From: Thalassococcus sp. S3
GTDB taxonomy: Bacteria > Pseudomonadota > Alphaproteobacteria > Rhodobacterales > Rhodobacteraceae
NCBI RefSeq assembly: GCF_004216475.1
Contig: NZ_CP022303.1
Location: 1,364,001 to 1,428,000, forward strand
DNA length: 64,000 nt
Reading direction: 5' to 3'
Position 1 is the first letter of the stretch. The number at the start of each line of letters is the position of its first letter. Positions 53,542 through 63,461 of this stretch are shown here, piece by piece. Below the pieces are notes generated by a model, which saw nothing but the letters and a program-made list of their open reading frames with translations, was not told where the DNA came from and ran no database searches. The position numbers and the translations under genes were made by a program.

Positions 53542-54423
53542 TTATTCCTCCGTTGTGCCGGTCAGCTTGTCTGCGGTCTTGAGATCGAAATCGCTGGCGT
53601 CATGGCGCTCGCGCAACTGGTTCTCCGGCGCGCCCCAGGTGCGATTCACGATCCGGCCCCGTTTGACGGCGGGCCGCTCGGCGATCTCGTTGGTCCAGCG
53701 GTTCATGTTGACGTAAGAGGCTGTGTCGAGGAACTCCGCCGCCTCGTAGACCAGGTTGGCCACAAGCGCGCCGTACCAGGGCCAGATGGCCATATCGGCA
53801 ATCGTGTAGTCGTCGCCGGTCATGAACCGCCGGTCGGCCAGGTTCCGATCCAGCACATCGAGCTGCCGCTTCACCTCCATCGCGAAACGGTTGATCGGAT
53901 ATTCCTGCTTGGTCGGCGCATAGGCATAGAAATGGCCAAAACCGCCGCCCAGATATGGTGCGCTGCCCATCTGCCAGAAAAGCCAGGAGAGGCATTCCGG
54001 CTTCAACGCGGGATCTTCGGGAAGGAAGGCCCCGAACTTCTCTGCAAGATAAAGCAGGATGGCACCGGACTCGAACACCCGCGTTGCCGGATCGGTGCTA
54101 TGATCCATCAGTGCCGGGATCTTCGAGTTTGGGTTGGCCTCCACGAACCCGCTGCCGAATTGATCGCCTTCGCCGATCTCGATCATCCACGCGTCGTATT
54201 CCGCGCCCGTGTGACCGGCGGCCAGCAACTCTTCAAGCATAACCGTCACTTTCACGCCGTTCGGCGTGCCCATGGAGTAAAGCTGCAATGGGTGCTCTCC
54301 GACCGGTAGCTCCTTGTCATGGGTCGGCCCGGCAATGGGACGGTTGATCTTGGCAAAGCGTCCGCCGCTCTCGGCGTCCCAGGTCCAGACCTTGGGCGGG
54401 GTGTAGTTTTCGGTTTCGCTCAT
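53542..54423 (-). CDS. yghU: Glutathione S-transferase, YghU type
   Basis: Start at ATG 54423 (MSETENYTPPKVWTWD), with GGAGG-type site upstream; a longer frame to 54579 is non-coding. The 293-residue protein is close to E. coli YghU throughout: KINRPIAGPTHDKELPVGEH, PLQLYSMGTPNGVKVTVMLE, FVEANPNSKIPALMDHST, RVFESGAILLYLAEKFG, YLGGGFGHFYAYAP and ERPAVKRGRIVNRTWG. YghU has glutathione-dependent disulfide reductase activity and binds two glutathiones. It is unlinked functionally to the RTX genes and followed by a 14-bp dyad. Confidence 0.95.
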   Translation of the reverse strand: MSETENYTPPKVWTWDAESGGRFAKINRPIAGPTHDKELPVGEHPLQLYSMGTPNGVKVTVMLEELLAAGHTGAEYDAWMIEIGEGDQFGSGFVEANPNSKIPALMDHSTDPATRVFESGAILLYLAEKFGAFLPEDPALKPECLSWLFWQMGSAPYLGGGFGHFYAYAPTKQEYPINRFAMEVKRQLDVLDRNLADRRFMTGDDYTIADMAIWPWYGALVANLVYEAAEFLDTASYVNMNRWTNEIAERPAVKRGRIVNRTWGAPENQLRERHDASDFDLKTADKLTGTTEE

Positions 54424-54682
54424 CGCGGCATCTCCTCTGCAAGCAGTGCCGCAATCTGTGCATGATCGGGCAGAGGGCCACAACACGGGCTTTCCTTTTC
54501 GTGATCGCTGCGCTATTGCGAGGTCATGAACACCGCGATGCATATCACCACCCGACGCCGACGCGCGTAATCCATCCACCTGTTCACCCGGCGCCTTTTC
54601 AGGTGCATCCCTTCTTCAAATCGTTGACGCAGCCCGCCCCGATAAGGCAATCAAAAGGCTCATTCTTGCAAAGGAGGATCCG

Positions 54683-55864
54683 ATGATCCCGTCCATCCTG
54701 CCAACCTATTCCCGCGCACCGCTGACCTTCGTCAAAGGCGAAGGCAGCTGGCTGATCGAGCAGGACGGGCGACGTTTCCTCGACCTCGGCGCTGGCATCG
54801 CCGTGAACGCGCTGGGCCATGCTCATCCCGCCCTGGTCTCGGCGCTGACCGAGCAGGCGAATGCGCTCTGGCATACCTCGAACCTCTACCAGATCCCGCA
54901 ACAGCAGGCTCTGGCGGACAAGCTGGTGGACCTGACCTTTGCCGATACGGTGTTCTTTACCAATTCCGGCACCGAAAGCTGTGAGCTTGCGGTGAAGATG
55001 GCCCGCAAATACTGGTTCGACAAAGGCCAGCCCGACCGCACCGATGTCATCACCTTTTCCGGCTCGTTCCACGGTCGCTCCTCCGCCGGTATCGCCGCTG
55101 CGGGCTCCGAGAAGATGACCAAGGGTTTTGGCCCGCTCCTGCCCGGTTTCGTCCATATCGCATGGGGCGATCACGACGCGCTGCATGCCGCCATCACCGA
55201 CACGACTGCGGCCATCCTCGTGGAACCGGTGCAGGGGGAGGGCGGCATCAACCCGCTCCCCGACCAATGCCTCAAGGGCTTGCGCGATCTTTGCGACGAG
55301 CACGGCATCCTTCTGATCTTGGACGAGGTGCAATGCGGTGTGGGCCGCACCGGCAAACTTTTCGCCCATGAATGGGCCGGCATCGAGCCCGACATCATGA
55401 TGGTGGCTAAAGGCATCGGTGGCGGCTTCCCGTTGGGCTGCGTGCTCGCCACCGAAGACGCCGCGTCCGGCATGACCGCCGGCACCCACGGCTCGACCTA
55501 TGGCGGCAATCCTCTGGGCTGTGCGGTCGGCTCCGCCGTACTGGACATTGTCGCTGACCCGGCCTTCCTGGCCGAGGTTAACCGCAAGGCCGGCCTGTTC
55601 CGTCAGAAGCTCGAAAGCCTCGTCGCCTCCCACCCGGGTGTGTTCGAGGCCGTGCGCGGCTCCGGCCTTATGCTGGGCCTCAAGTGCCAGGCGCCCAACA
55701 CCGACGTGGTGAATGCAGGCTATGCACACCAGATCATCACCGTGCCCGCTGCCGACAATGTGATCCGCCTGCTTCCCTCGCTCACCCTCACCGATGAGGA
55801 GATCGCCGAGGCCCTCACCCGCCTTGACCTCGCCGCCTCGGCCCTGACCACCAAAGCGGCCTGA
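54683..55864 (+). CDS. argD: Acetylornithine aminotransferase
   Basis: A 393-residue class III PLP-dependent aminotransferase that converts N-acetylglutamate semialdehyde to N-acetylornithine in arginine synthesis. Features: LDLGAGIAVNALGHAHPALV, FFTNSGTESCELAVKMARKY, TFSGSFHGRSSAGIAAAGSE, EPVQGEGGINPLP, LILDEVQCGVGRTGKLFAHE (PLP Asp), MMVAKGIGGGFPLGCVLAT (Schiff-base Lys) and GTHGSTYGGNPLGCAVG. AAAGGAGG precedes the ATG. Third codon positions are unusually often C here and in the next two genes. argF follows 76 bases later. Confidence 0.96.
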   Translation: MIPSILPTYSRAPLTFVKGEGSWLIEQDGRRFLDLGAGIAVNALGHAHPALVSALTEQANALWHTSNLYQIPQQQALADKLVDLTFADTVFFTNSGTESCELAVKMARKYWFDKGQPDRTDVITFSGSFHGRSSAGIAAAGSEKMTKGFGPLLPGFVHIAWGDHDALHAAITDTTAAILVEPVQGEGGINPLPDQCLKGLRDLCDEHGILLILDEVQCGVGRTGKLFAHEWAGIEPDIMMVAKGIGGGFPLGCVLATEDAASGMTAGTHGSTYGGNPLGCAVGSAVLDIVADPAFLAEVNRKAGLFRQKLESLVASHPGVFEAVRGSGLMLGLKCQAPNTDVVNAGYAHQIITVPAADNVIRLLPSLTLTDEEIAEALTRLDLAASALTTKAA

Positions 55865-55894
55865 TCTTCATCTTGCCAGATAAACTCCGGGGGT

Positions 55895-55912
55895 CCGGGG
55901 GCTGGCCCCCGG
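55895..55912. repeat. GC-rich palindrome between argD and argF
   Basis: CCGGGGG (55895-55901) pairs with CCCCCGG (55906-55912), loop CTGG. It is preceded by another GGGGGTCC copy. This form of intergenic GC-hairpin is familiar in Rhodobacteraceae genomes and could attenuate or stabilise the argD-argF transcript. Confidence 0.5.
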
Positions 55913-55940
55913 TTCCGCCGTTTGCAAAAAGACCAGAACC

Positions 55941-56867
55941 ATGAACCACTTCCTCGACATCCACAAAACCGACCCCACCGCGCTCAGGCAGATCATCGAC
56001 CAGGCCGGTGCCATGAAATCGGCCCGTGCCGGTCGCCCCAAGGGCACGCCCGATGACGATCAGCCCCTCGCTGGCCATATGGTGGCGCTGATCTTCGAAA
56101 AACCCTCCACCCGGACCCGTGTCTCCTTCGACGTCGGGGTCCGGCAGATGGGCGGCGAGACGATGGTCCTCTCCGGCAAGGACATGCAGCTTGGCCATGG
56201 CGAGACCATTGCGGACACCGCCCGCGTGATGTCACGCTACGTCGACCTCATCATGATCCGTACCTTCGACGAGTCGATCCTCGAAGAAATGGCCGAATAT
56301 GCCTCCGTCCCCGTCATTAACGGCCTGACCGACCGCTCCCATCCCTGCCAGATCATGGCCGACGTGATGACTTTCGAAGAACACCGCGGCCCTATTGCCG
56401 GCAAAAAGGTGGTCTGGACCGGCGACGGCAACAATGTCTGCGCCTCCTTCCTCCATGCCGCGGGCCAATTCGGCTTTGATCTGACCTTCACCGGCCCCGA
56501 CCAGCTTGATCCCGAAGAGGTCTTCATGGATTTCGCCCGCCGCAAAGGCAGCCGGATCGAAATCGAACGCGACGCGGTCAAAGCCGTCCAGGGCGCGGAT
56601 CTCGTCGTTGCCGACACCTGGGTGTCGATGCATGACGCCCAATCCGCCCGCGAACGCCGCCACAATCTGCTGCGCCCCTATCAGGTCAATGATGAGCTGA
56701 TGTCCCACGCCAAGCCTGACGCGCTGTTCATGCATTGCCTGCCCGCCCACCGGGAGGAGGAGGCAACCTCCTCGGTCATGGACGGCCCAAATTCGGTCAT
56801 CTTCGACGAGGCCGAAAACCGCCTTCATGCCCAAAAGGCTATCATGCGCTGGTGCCTCGATGTCTAA
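55941..56867 (+). CDS. argF: Ornithine carbamoyltransferase
   Basis: A 308-residue enzyme making citrulline from ornithine and carbamoyl phosphate. Carbamoyl phosphate-binding [17 protein letters not shown], the His-Pro-Cys-Gln motif in [38 protein letters not shown], and ornithine-binding DTWVSMHD and [11 protein letters not shown] are all intact. Length is normal. It belongs to the argD-argF unit. The following reductase gene begins 39 bases later and may be co-transcribed. Confidence 0.97.
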   Translation: MNHFLDIHKTDPTALRQIIDQAGAMKSARAGRPKGTPDDDQPLAGHMVALIFEKPSTRTRVSFDVGVRQMGGETMVLSGKDMQLGHGETIADTARVMSRYVDLIMIRTFDESILEEMAEYASVPVINGLTDRSHPCQIMADVMTFEEHRGPIAGKKVVWTGDGNNVCASFLHAAGQFGFDLTFTGPDQLDPEEVFMDFARRKGSRIEIERDAVKAVQGADLVVADTWVSMHDAQSARERRHNLLRPYQVNDELMSHAKPDALFMHCLPAHREEEATSSVMDGPNSVIFDEAENRLHAQKAIMRWCLDV

Positions 56868-56906
56868 GCCGCGACGACGCCCGCAAGGTCGGAGGAGCTG
56901 CCCGGT

Positions 56907-57887
56907 ATGATCGTGATCGCGGGCGCCGGATCGATCGGATGTTTCGTGGGCGGCCTTCTGGAGGCCGCCGGCCGGCCCGTCACCTTTCTGGGTCGGCCTC
57001 GTCTCATCGCGGACATCCGCGCTCATGGCTTGCGCCTCACCGATTTCTCCGGCCTCGATGTCTCGGTCCAGCCCGCGCACCTGACGGACGATCCCGCGTG
57101 CCTTGCCGGGGCCGATTTGATCCTCGTTTGCGTCAAAACCGGCGCAACCTGCGAGATCGCCCGGTCCATCTCCGCCCATGCCCCGGTATCCACACCTGTC
57201 ATCAGCCTTCAAAACGGCCTCGACGCCATCGACATGCTGAGAACAGAGCTTCCGGATCGGGATATCCGCGCCGGCATGGTGCCTTTCAACGTCGTGCCAG
57301 CCGCGCCCGGTAATTTCCACCGCGCGACCAGCGGCGATATCGTGATCGGCACCGGCCCCGTCGACCTCTCCGGCACCCTGACCGTGCCCGGCCTTACCAC
57401 GACCCAAAGCGCCCAGATCACAGCGATCCAATGGGGCAAGCTGCTGCTCAATCTCAACAATGCCATAAATGCTTTGTCGGGCCTCACGCTCCAGGCGCAA
57501 TTCTCAGACCGGGCCTGGCGCCTTGTCATGGCGGATCAGATGGCCGAAGCCCTGCGTGTCCTGCGCAGTGCTGGCCTTCCCGTCAGATCGACCACACCGG
57601 TGCCCGCGCGCCTGATCCCCCACATCCTCCGCCTTCCCACGCCTCTCTTCCGGCGGATCGCCGCGCAGATGCTCACCATCGATCCGTCCGCGCGTGCCTC
57701 GATGTCGCATGACCTTTCCGTGCGCCGTAAAACCGAAATCGATGCATTGCAGGGCAAGATCATCTCGCTCGGCGCGCGGCATGACGTGCCCACGCCGATC
57801 AACACGCGGATTGCCGCGCTCATTCGTCAGGCTGAGGCGTCGGGGCAGGGCTCTCCCCACCTCGCTCCCGCCGATCTGCGCCCCTGA
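56907..57887 (+). CDS. Ketopantoate reductase family protein (PanE/ApbA-like)
   Basis: A 326-residue NADP(H)-dependent reductase. It has the Rossmann motif IVIAGAGSIGCFVGGLL at the N-terminus, GADLILVCVKTGAT, VISLQNGLDAIDMLR and WGKLLLNLNNAINALSG (catalytic Lys), plus a helical C-terminal domain with SMSHDLSVRRKTEIDALQGK. This is the pattern of 2-dehydropantoate 2-reductases, which would supply pantoate for panC-panB encoded 18 kb away. Paralogues with other substrates exist, so panE is probable but not proven. GGAGGAG precedes the ATG. Confidence 0.9.
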   Translation: MIVIAGAGSIGCFVGGLLEAAGRPVTFLGRPRLIADIRAHGLRLTDFSGLDVSVQPAHLTDDPACLAGADLILVCVKTGATCEIARSISAHAPVSTPVISLQNGLDAIDMLRTELPDRDIRAGMVPFNVVPAAPGNFHRATSGDIVIGTGPVDLSGTLTVPGLTTTQSAQITAIQWGKLLLNLNNAINALSGLTLQAQFSDRAWRLVMADQMAEALRVLRSAGLPVRSTTPVPARLIPHILRLPTPLFRRIAAQMLTIDPSARASMSHDLSVRRKTEIDALQGKIISLGARHDVPTPINTRIAALIRQAEASGQGSPHLAPADLRP

Positions 57888-57946
57888 CACTTGCACCAGC
57901 CCTTCATCCCGTTAGCTTAAGCAGGCAATGACAGGGGGGTGCCGGG

Positions 57947-59350
57947 GTGGTTCAGGCGGATATCGGAGTTTACGGGCTTGGCACGATGGGCAGTGCCTTG
58001 GCGCTCAACCTGGCCGAGAAGGGCTTCGAGGTTGCCGTTTCCAATCGTGAAGCGGACTGGCTGGCACCCTTTCTGGCGGAAGCAGGCTCGCTCTCTGCGC
58101 GTATCGCAGCCCATGCCGGACTGGACGACTTTGTCGCGTCTCTCAAGGCGCCCCGTATGATCTTGTTCATGATCCCCTCGGGCGCCCCGGTCGATGATCT
58201 GATTGCTGCTTTGCAACCGTATCTCAGCGCCGGCGACACGCTGATCGATGGGGGCAATTCCGACTTCCACGACACCAGACGCCGCGCGGCGGCGCTCTCG
58301 GCCCAAGGCCTGCATTTCGTGGGCATGGGTGTCTCCGGCGGGGAGGAGGGCGCGCGCACCGGACCCTCGATGATGGTGGGCGGCACCGGTGAAAGCTGGA
58401 ACCGCCTTCGCCCGATGGCAGAGGCCATCGCCGCCCAGTATCAAGGATCACCTTGCGTGGCGCATCTGGGGCCCGACGGGGCGGGCCACTTCGTCAAAAC
58501 CGTGCATAACGGAATTGAATACGCCGACATGCAGATGATTGCCGAGATATACGGCCTTCTGCGAGACGGTGTCGGGTGGTCTCCGGTGCAGATCGCAGCC
58601 TTGTTCCGGGACTGGTCCGACGGACCCCTGGCTTCCTACCTGATCGAGATCGCCGCCGAGGTGCTCGAAGCCAGCGATCCTGCGACAGGTGATGCACTTC
58701 TCGACAGCATTCTCGACAGCGCGGGACAGAAAGGAACCGGGCGCTGGACCGTGATCGAAGCGTTGAAGCTCGGGCAATCCGCCTCCACGATCGAAGCCGC
58801 GGTCGGGGCGCGCGCATGGTCGTCCGAAACCCGGGCGCGTCAGGCGGCGTCAGGTCTTCTGTCCCAGTCGAACCGCTTCCCGCCTCCTGATCGTGACGTT
58901 CTGGCGCAAGCACTTCTGGCCGGGCGTCTTGTGTCCCATGCTCAGGGTTTCCGTCTGCTGTCTGCCGCCTCCGAGGTCTATGACTGGTCCCTCGATCTGG
59001 CCCGGATTGCCGAGATCTGGCGTGCAGGCTGTATCATTCGGTCCGCGCTGCTGGATGACATCGCCGATGCCTTCCGCGCCGACCCGCCCCATGGTCACCT
59101 GATCCTTGCCCCCCATATTGCGATGCTTACCACGCGGGCAGAGCCTGCCTTGCGGCGGGTGGTGTCCATGGCGATCGGCGCGGGCTTGCCCGTCCCGTCT
59201 CTGGCCGCCGCGCTGGGATGGAAAGACAGCATGGCGCAGGCGAGGGGGAATGCGAACATGATCCAGGCACTGCGCGATCGCTTTGGGGCGCATGGCTTTT
59301 TCATGCAGGATGGATCGGGCCCGCGTCATGGACCCTGGCATGGCGACTAG
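57947..59350 (+). CDS. gnd: 6-phosphogluconate dehydrogenase (decarboxylating)
   Basis: A 467-residue enzyme of the oxidative pentose phosphate pathway. It starts at GTG 57947 (IGVYGLGTMGSALALNLAEK follows, the NADP motif). Diagnostic substrate-binding blocks: LIDGGNSDFHDTRRRA, GMGVSGGEEGARTGPSMM, GHFVKTVHNGIEYADMQMIA (catalytic Lys and Asn), GQKGTGRWTVIEAL and a C-terminal RDRFGAHGFFMQDG. Full length. Its 3' end meets the LTD-Hint gene, overlapping by 4 bases. Confidence 0.96.
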   Translation: MVQADIGVYGLGTMGSALALNLAEKGFEVAVSNREADWLAPFLAEAGSLSARIAAHAGLDDFVASLKAPRMILFMIPSGAPVDDLIAALQPYLSAGDTLIDGGNSDFHDTRRRAAALSAQGLHFVGMGVSGGEEGARTGPSMMVGGTGESWNRLRPMAEAIAAQYQGSPCVAHLGPDGAGHFVKTVHNGIEYADMQMIAEIYGLLRDGVGWSPVQIAALFRDWSDGPLASYLIEIAAEVLEASDPATGDALLDSILDSAGQKGTGRWTVIEALKLGQSASTIEAAVGARAWSSETRARQAASGLLSQSNRFPPPDRDVLAQALLAGRLVSHAQGFRLLSAASEVYDWSLDLARIAEIWRAGCIIRSALLDDIADAFRADPPHGHLILAPHIAMLTTRAEPALRRVVSMAIGAGLPVPSLAAALGWKDSMAQARGNANMIQALRDRFGAHGFFMQDGSGPRHGPWHGD

Positions 59351-60549
59351 GCCGGGCGCGGGGTTTTGTCCCAGCTTGCCGTCGCCGTAAAGGGGCGGTC
59401 GTTCTTGAGATGCCGGGCCACCAGATTGCGCACCCGTGCCCCTCGCTGGAAGGGCCGCGCGCGGCTGTGCCACTCTGCGGCGCTTGCACAGATCTCCCGG
59501 CGCAGCGTCAAGCTGACCTCGGCAGAGGAGACCGGACCGAGAAAAAGGCTTTCGGACGGAACACCCTCTGCCAAAAGCACTTCGTGATGCCGCAACAGGA
59601 CATGATGATAGCTCAATGCGCCTGTTACGGGCGCCATCTGGACGCCGGGTATGGCCAGAAGATCCTTCGCCGGAACAAGGATCTCGGACGTTCCGAACAT
59701 GCGATGGACGATCTTCGATGAAATCAAAATGCGATGCTGCCGCGAGACCTGCAGGGTGCGGCGCGGGATCCCTGGCGCCAAGGCATCTTTGGTGATCTGA
59801 ACGGCCTGCAGGCGCGGATCCGCGATCAGGGCGCCCGCGCGGTGCGTGTGATGCCAGGCCCAGCGGATCGGCTGAAGACCCCGGTCTTGTGTCAGCACAA
59901 GGTCGCCCGGGCGCAGCGTTTCGACCGGGCGGGCACCGCGGTCAGTCTCAAGACGCGTGCCTCTGACGAAGCAGACATTTGTGGTTCCGGGCGTCGGTGC
60001 TTCGGAATTGACGAAGTTATCCGACCCGTCCGGCACCCGCTGGATCGAACGGCCATCCTGGTCAAAGCCGAAATCCTCTCCATTCCCGGATCTCTGCGCA
60101 CCGGCCGGAAAGCCGCTATAGTCATTCGGGGGGTCATCAAGCGGATCGCCATTGAACCGGGCCTGAATATATTCGTTCGAGCCGGGATCGTAGACCACGA
60201 TATTGTCGCCGCCATTGTTGAGCAGCGGTGCATTTCGTGCGGCATCAAAGAACAGATCGTTGGGCCCGCCGGTTGGCAGGGAGCCGCCATTCTGCACCGC
60301 CGTAATAACCATCGCATGGCCGCCCGGCTGCAGAATGGTGTTTGCCGGAAACGTGAACCAATTTCCGCTTCCAGCATCCCAAAGCTCCACACCTGAAATG
60401 TCGATCGGAACGTTGGACGAATTATACAATTCGACGAACTCGTCCCGGGCATTCGCGTTACCGCTGCCGTCTGTATCGAAATTGACCGCGCCGTTCGGAT
60501 CAACCAGAACTTCGTTAATGATCAACCCGCCCATGATGGAATCGGCCAT
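59347..60549 (-). CDS. Lamin-tail domain (LTD) - Hint domain fusion protein
   Basis: A 400-residue protein with two modules. Residues 8-185 form a lamin-tail-type immunoglobulin-like domain: GGLIINEVLVDPNGAVNFDT, EFVELYNSSNVPIDISGVEL, GSGNWFTFPANTILQPGGHA. Residues 190-345 form a Hint_2 domain: C193 begins CFVRGTRLETDRGARPVETL, then RPGDLVLTQDRGLQPIRWAW, and LQVSRQHRILIS with His272. No homing endonuclease is present. Roseobacter Hint proteins are secreted or surface-associated; the LTD could bind polymers or other proteins. GAGG lies before the ATG. The joining of LTD and Hint is unusual. Confidence 0.82.
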   Translation of the reverse strand: MADSIMGGLIINEVLVDPNGAVNFDTDGSGNANARDEFVELYNSSNVPIDISGVELWDAGSGNWFTFPANTILQPGGHAMVITAVQNGGSLPTGGPNDLFFDAARNAPLLNNGGDNIVVYDPGSNEYIQARFNGDPLDDPPNDYSGFPAGAQRSGNGEDFGFDQDGRSIQRVPDGSDNFVNSEAPTPGTTNVCFVRGTRLETDRGARPVETLRPGDLVLTQDRGLQPIRWAWHHTHRAGALIADPRLQAVQITKDALAPGIPRRTLQVSRQHRILISSKIVHRMFGTSEILVPAKDLLAIPGVQMAPVTGALSYHHVLLRHHEVLLAEGVPSESLFLGPVSSAEVSLTLRREICASAAEWHSRARPFQRGARVRNLVARHLKNDRPFTATASWDKTPRPA

Positions 60550-60839
60550 TCCACACCTCGTCTTCTTTACCCTCTGCCGACCGTTCCAAGCCGTGTCTGT
60601 TCCCGGTCGCGACGAACGGCGCGCGACCTGTTTGCGCCGCCGAGGCGAACGAGGCTGGTGTTGGCTGATTTCGAGTTAGGGTTGAACGGTCCCAGCAGGG
60701 GTGAGTGGCGCGCTCCGTAACGTAGCGTAACCCCGAACGGCGTTTATTGAGAATACCTATCCGTTAACTTGATCAGTAGAATGCACGTTGTGGGCGAAAT
60801 ATCGCCGATATGAGAGATCGGCGGGACGATGCCGGTGTG

Positions 60840-63305
60840 TTACTTCTGGCGGGGCTTGGCCCGCAGTGTGGGATTGGCGCTTGTGGGATCCTCGGGCCAG
60901 GGATGCTTGGGATATCGCGCGCGCATGTCCTTGCGCACGTCGTCATAGGAACCGGCCCAGAAGCCGGGCAAATCGCGCGTAACCTGAACGGGGCGCTGGG
61001 CAGGCGACAAAAGTGTGATCTTCAGCGGCACCCCCGCGCTTTCGGGGTGCCGGGTCAGCCCGAACATCTCTTGCAGGCGCACGGCGATTTCCGGCACCTC
61101 CCCATCATAGTCGATGGCGACTTTGCGCCCGAGCGGTGTGATGAAATGTGGCGGTGCTGCGTGATCGAGCGTTTGGGTCTCATCCCAGCTCAACATAGCC
61201 TGCAAGGCGGGCATCGGATCGAACCGTTTCCAATCCTCGGCCGTGCGCACACCGCTCAGCATCGGCAGAAGCCAGTCTTCGAGCGTGGCCATCAGCCCGG
61301 CCTCTGACATGTCCGGCAGATCGGCGCCACCAGCGCGGGCCAAGGCGACACGGGCGACCAGACGCGCGGCCCCGCCGTCCAGCCTCAGACCAAGCTCGCG
61401 CACGCCGTCCAGCATCGCGCGGGCCACCCTCTCGTCGGGAACGTCGCGCCATATGCGATCGTCAAGCAGCACGGCGCCAAGTCTTTCCTGCTTCCGTGCG
61501 ACGACACGTCTGTCACGCTTGGACCATTCGCAAACATCGACCCAACGGATCTGTTGGGAAAAAAGATCACGTATCTCCCGCTCGCCGATGCTCAGCGCCT
61601 GCCGGATGCGCGCCTCTCTCGGATCACCATCGAGATCGGTTGCGACAATATAGGGCTGCCCCGCCAAGGGGTCGGACGCCGGCAGGACCGCGCCTTTGCC
61701 GCCCGACAGAACGTATCGCGGCGCATCGCCTTTTCGGCGTTGCCCGATCCGGTCGGGATAGGCCAACGCGGCCATGGCTGCGGCACTCAGATCAGTGTCA
61801 TCGCCTGCAAAGCGCAACAGACGCCGCGCCTCGGCACGCACCTGTTGAAGCGCGGGTCTACGCAGCCCATAGGGACGTTCGGCGGCAAAGCGCTTTGGAT
61901 CGCGCAGGGCGGCCAGTCGCAACGACAGATCCACGGGCGCGCGGGTCAGCACGTCCCGCTCGGCCATAAGTGCGGCGAGCGGCGCAGCGTCCCGGCCGGA
62001 ACCGATGAGCATATGGGCAAGACGCGGATGAAGCGGCACGCGCGCCAGTGCGCGACCATGGGCCGTGATACGGTTCTGTTCGTCCAGTGCGCCCAGCATC
62101 CGCAACAGGGTCTGCGCCTCAGCGTAGACGCCGCTGTTGGGAGGGCTGAGGAACGCAAGATCACCGGGTTGAGCGCCCCAGACCGCGAGTTCAAGAGCCA
62201 GCCCGCTGAGATCCGTCGCCTCGATCTCAGCCGGAGGGTAGGGGGCCATCGCCCCCTCTTCGCCTCTGGTCCAAAGTCGATAGCAAACCCCTTCGGCCAC
62301 CCGACCCGCGCGCCCTTGCCGTTGGATGGTTTCCGCCCGGGTGACCCGTTCCGTGACCAAGCGCGACATGCCTGATGCCGGATCAAACCGGGCGCGTCTG
62401 GACTGTCCTGCATCCACGACGACGCGAATATCCGGCAGGGTCAGGGAGGTCTCTGCAATGGCGGTCGCCAGCACGATTTTACGCCCTTGCTGCACGGGGG
62501 CAAGCGCGGCTTGCTGTGCGTTGTGGTCGAGCGCGCCGAACAGCGGACGGATCACGCAATGCCCGGGCAATCCCCCCGACAGCATGCTCTCGACGCGCCG
62601 GATCTCTCCTTCTCCGGGCAGAAAGACAAGAATGTCGCCGTCGATGGCCCGTGTTTCGGCTTCTGCCCGCATCACAAGATCCGCGGTCGCCTGATCGCGC
62701 CGGGTCTTGGGCGGCAGGGGTCTGTCGAGCCATCGCGTCTCGACGGGAAAGGCCCGCCCGGCAGAGGTCACCACCGGTGCCTGCATCAGAGCGGCCACGG
62801 GTTCTGCATCCAGGGTCGCGGACATTGCAATGAGCCGCAGATCCTCACGCAGGGCATCCGCGACCTCCAGACAAAGCGCGAGGCCCAGATCGGCGTTCAG
62901 GGAACGTTCGTGGAATTCGTCGAAAATGACAGCGGCCACACCGGGCAGGTCCGGCTCCGATTGCAGCATCCGTGTCAGAATACCCTCGGTCACGACTTCG
63001 ATCCGGGTCGATTTGCCGACCTTGCTTTCGCCGCGAATGCGGTATCCGACCGTTTCGCCGACATGTTCGCCCAGGCTCTCCGCCATGCGGTCGGCGGCGG
63101 CCCGCGCCGCGAGACGGCGTGGTTCGAGCATGACAATCCGGCCATCGGGGATCACCGCATCCTTTTGGCGCCATCCGATCAGCGCCAGCGGTACGCGGGT
63201 GGTCTTGCCCGCGCCCGGCGGCGCCTGCAGAACCGCGCGGCCATGTGCGCGGACCGCGTCCAGCAGTTCTGGCAGGGTGTCATCTATTGGCAGGCGGTCC
63301 GTCAT
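60840..63305 (-). CDS. hrpB: ATP-dependent RNA helicase HrpB
   Basis: Start at ATG 63305 ([20 protein letters not shown]), giving 821 residues; an ATG six codons earlier is possible. DEAH-box helicase with Walker [20 protein letters not shown], motif Ia [20 protein letters not shown], motif [13 protein letters not shown], motif [14 protein letters not shown], motif [19 protein letters not shown] and the HrpB-specific C-terminal region ([20 protein letters not shown], then [14 protein letters not shown]). Mild variation: DEFH rather than DEAH. Role in RNA metabolism is not clear. It is divergent from meaB. Confidence 0.94.
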   Translation of the reverse strand: MTDRLPIDDTLPELLDAVRAHGRAVLQAPPGAGKTTRVPLALIGWRQKDAVIPDGRIVMLEPRRLAARAAADRMAESLGEHVGETVGYRIRGESKVGKSTRIEVVTEGILTRMLQSEPDLPGVAAVIFDEFHERSLNADLGLALCLEVADALREDLRLIAMSATLDAEPVAALMQAPVVTSAGRAFPVETRWLDRPLPPKTRRDQATADLVMRAEAETRAIDGDILVFLPGEGEIRRVESMLSGGLPGHCVIRPLFGALDHNAQQAALAPVQQGRKIVLATAIAETSLTLPDIRVVVDAGQSRRARFDPASGMSRLVTERVTRAETIQRQGRAGRVAEGVCYRLWTRGEEGAMAPYPPAEIEATDLSGLALELAVWGAQPGDLAFLSPPNSGVYAEAQTLLRMLGALDEQNRITAHGRALARVPLHPRLAHMLIGSGRDAAPLAALMAERDVLTRAPVDLSLRLAALRDPKRFAAERPYGLRRPALQQVRAEARRLLRFAGDDTDLSAAAMAALAYPDRIGQRRKGDAPRYVLSGGKGAVLPASDPLAGQPYIVATDLDGDPREARIRQALSIGEREIRDLFSQQIRWVDVCEWSKRDRRVVARKQERLGAVLLDDRIWRDVPDERVARAMLDGVRELGLRLDGGAARLVARVALARAGGADLPDMSEAGLMATLEDWLLPMLSGVRTAEDWKRFDPMPALQAMLSWDETQTLDHAAPPHFITPLGRKVAIDYDGEVPEIAVRLQEMFGLTRHPESAGVPLKITLLSPAQRPVQVTRDLPGFWAGSYDDVRKDMRARYPKHPWPEDPTSANPTLRAKPRQK

Positions 63306-63461
63306 CCTGCCGCTTATCGCCAAAGCGACCAGTCGCGTCTACCGGAGGATCAGCCGGACGACGCTTGCCGCTTGGTCTGGGGCGGTCTTTCCGTGGTCAA
63401 GGACACGCCAAGCGACAAGGCAACGTCGGTCGTGTCTGGACAAAGGCTTGGCAGGCGAGGC

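Noticed and set aside
56232..57500. Long minus-strand frame opposite argF and the PanE-like gene
   Set aside because: Spans two confident genes in antisense, with composition typical of a shadow frame.
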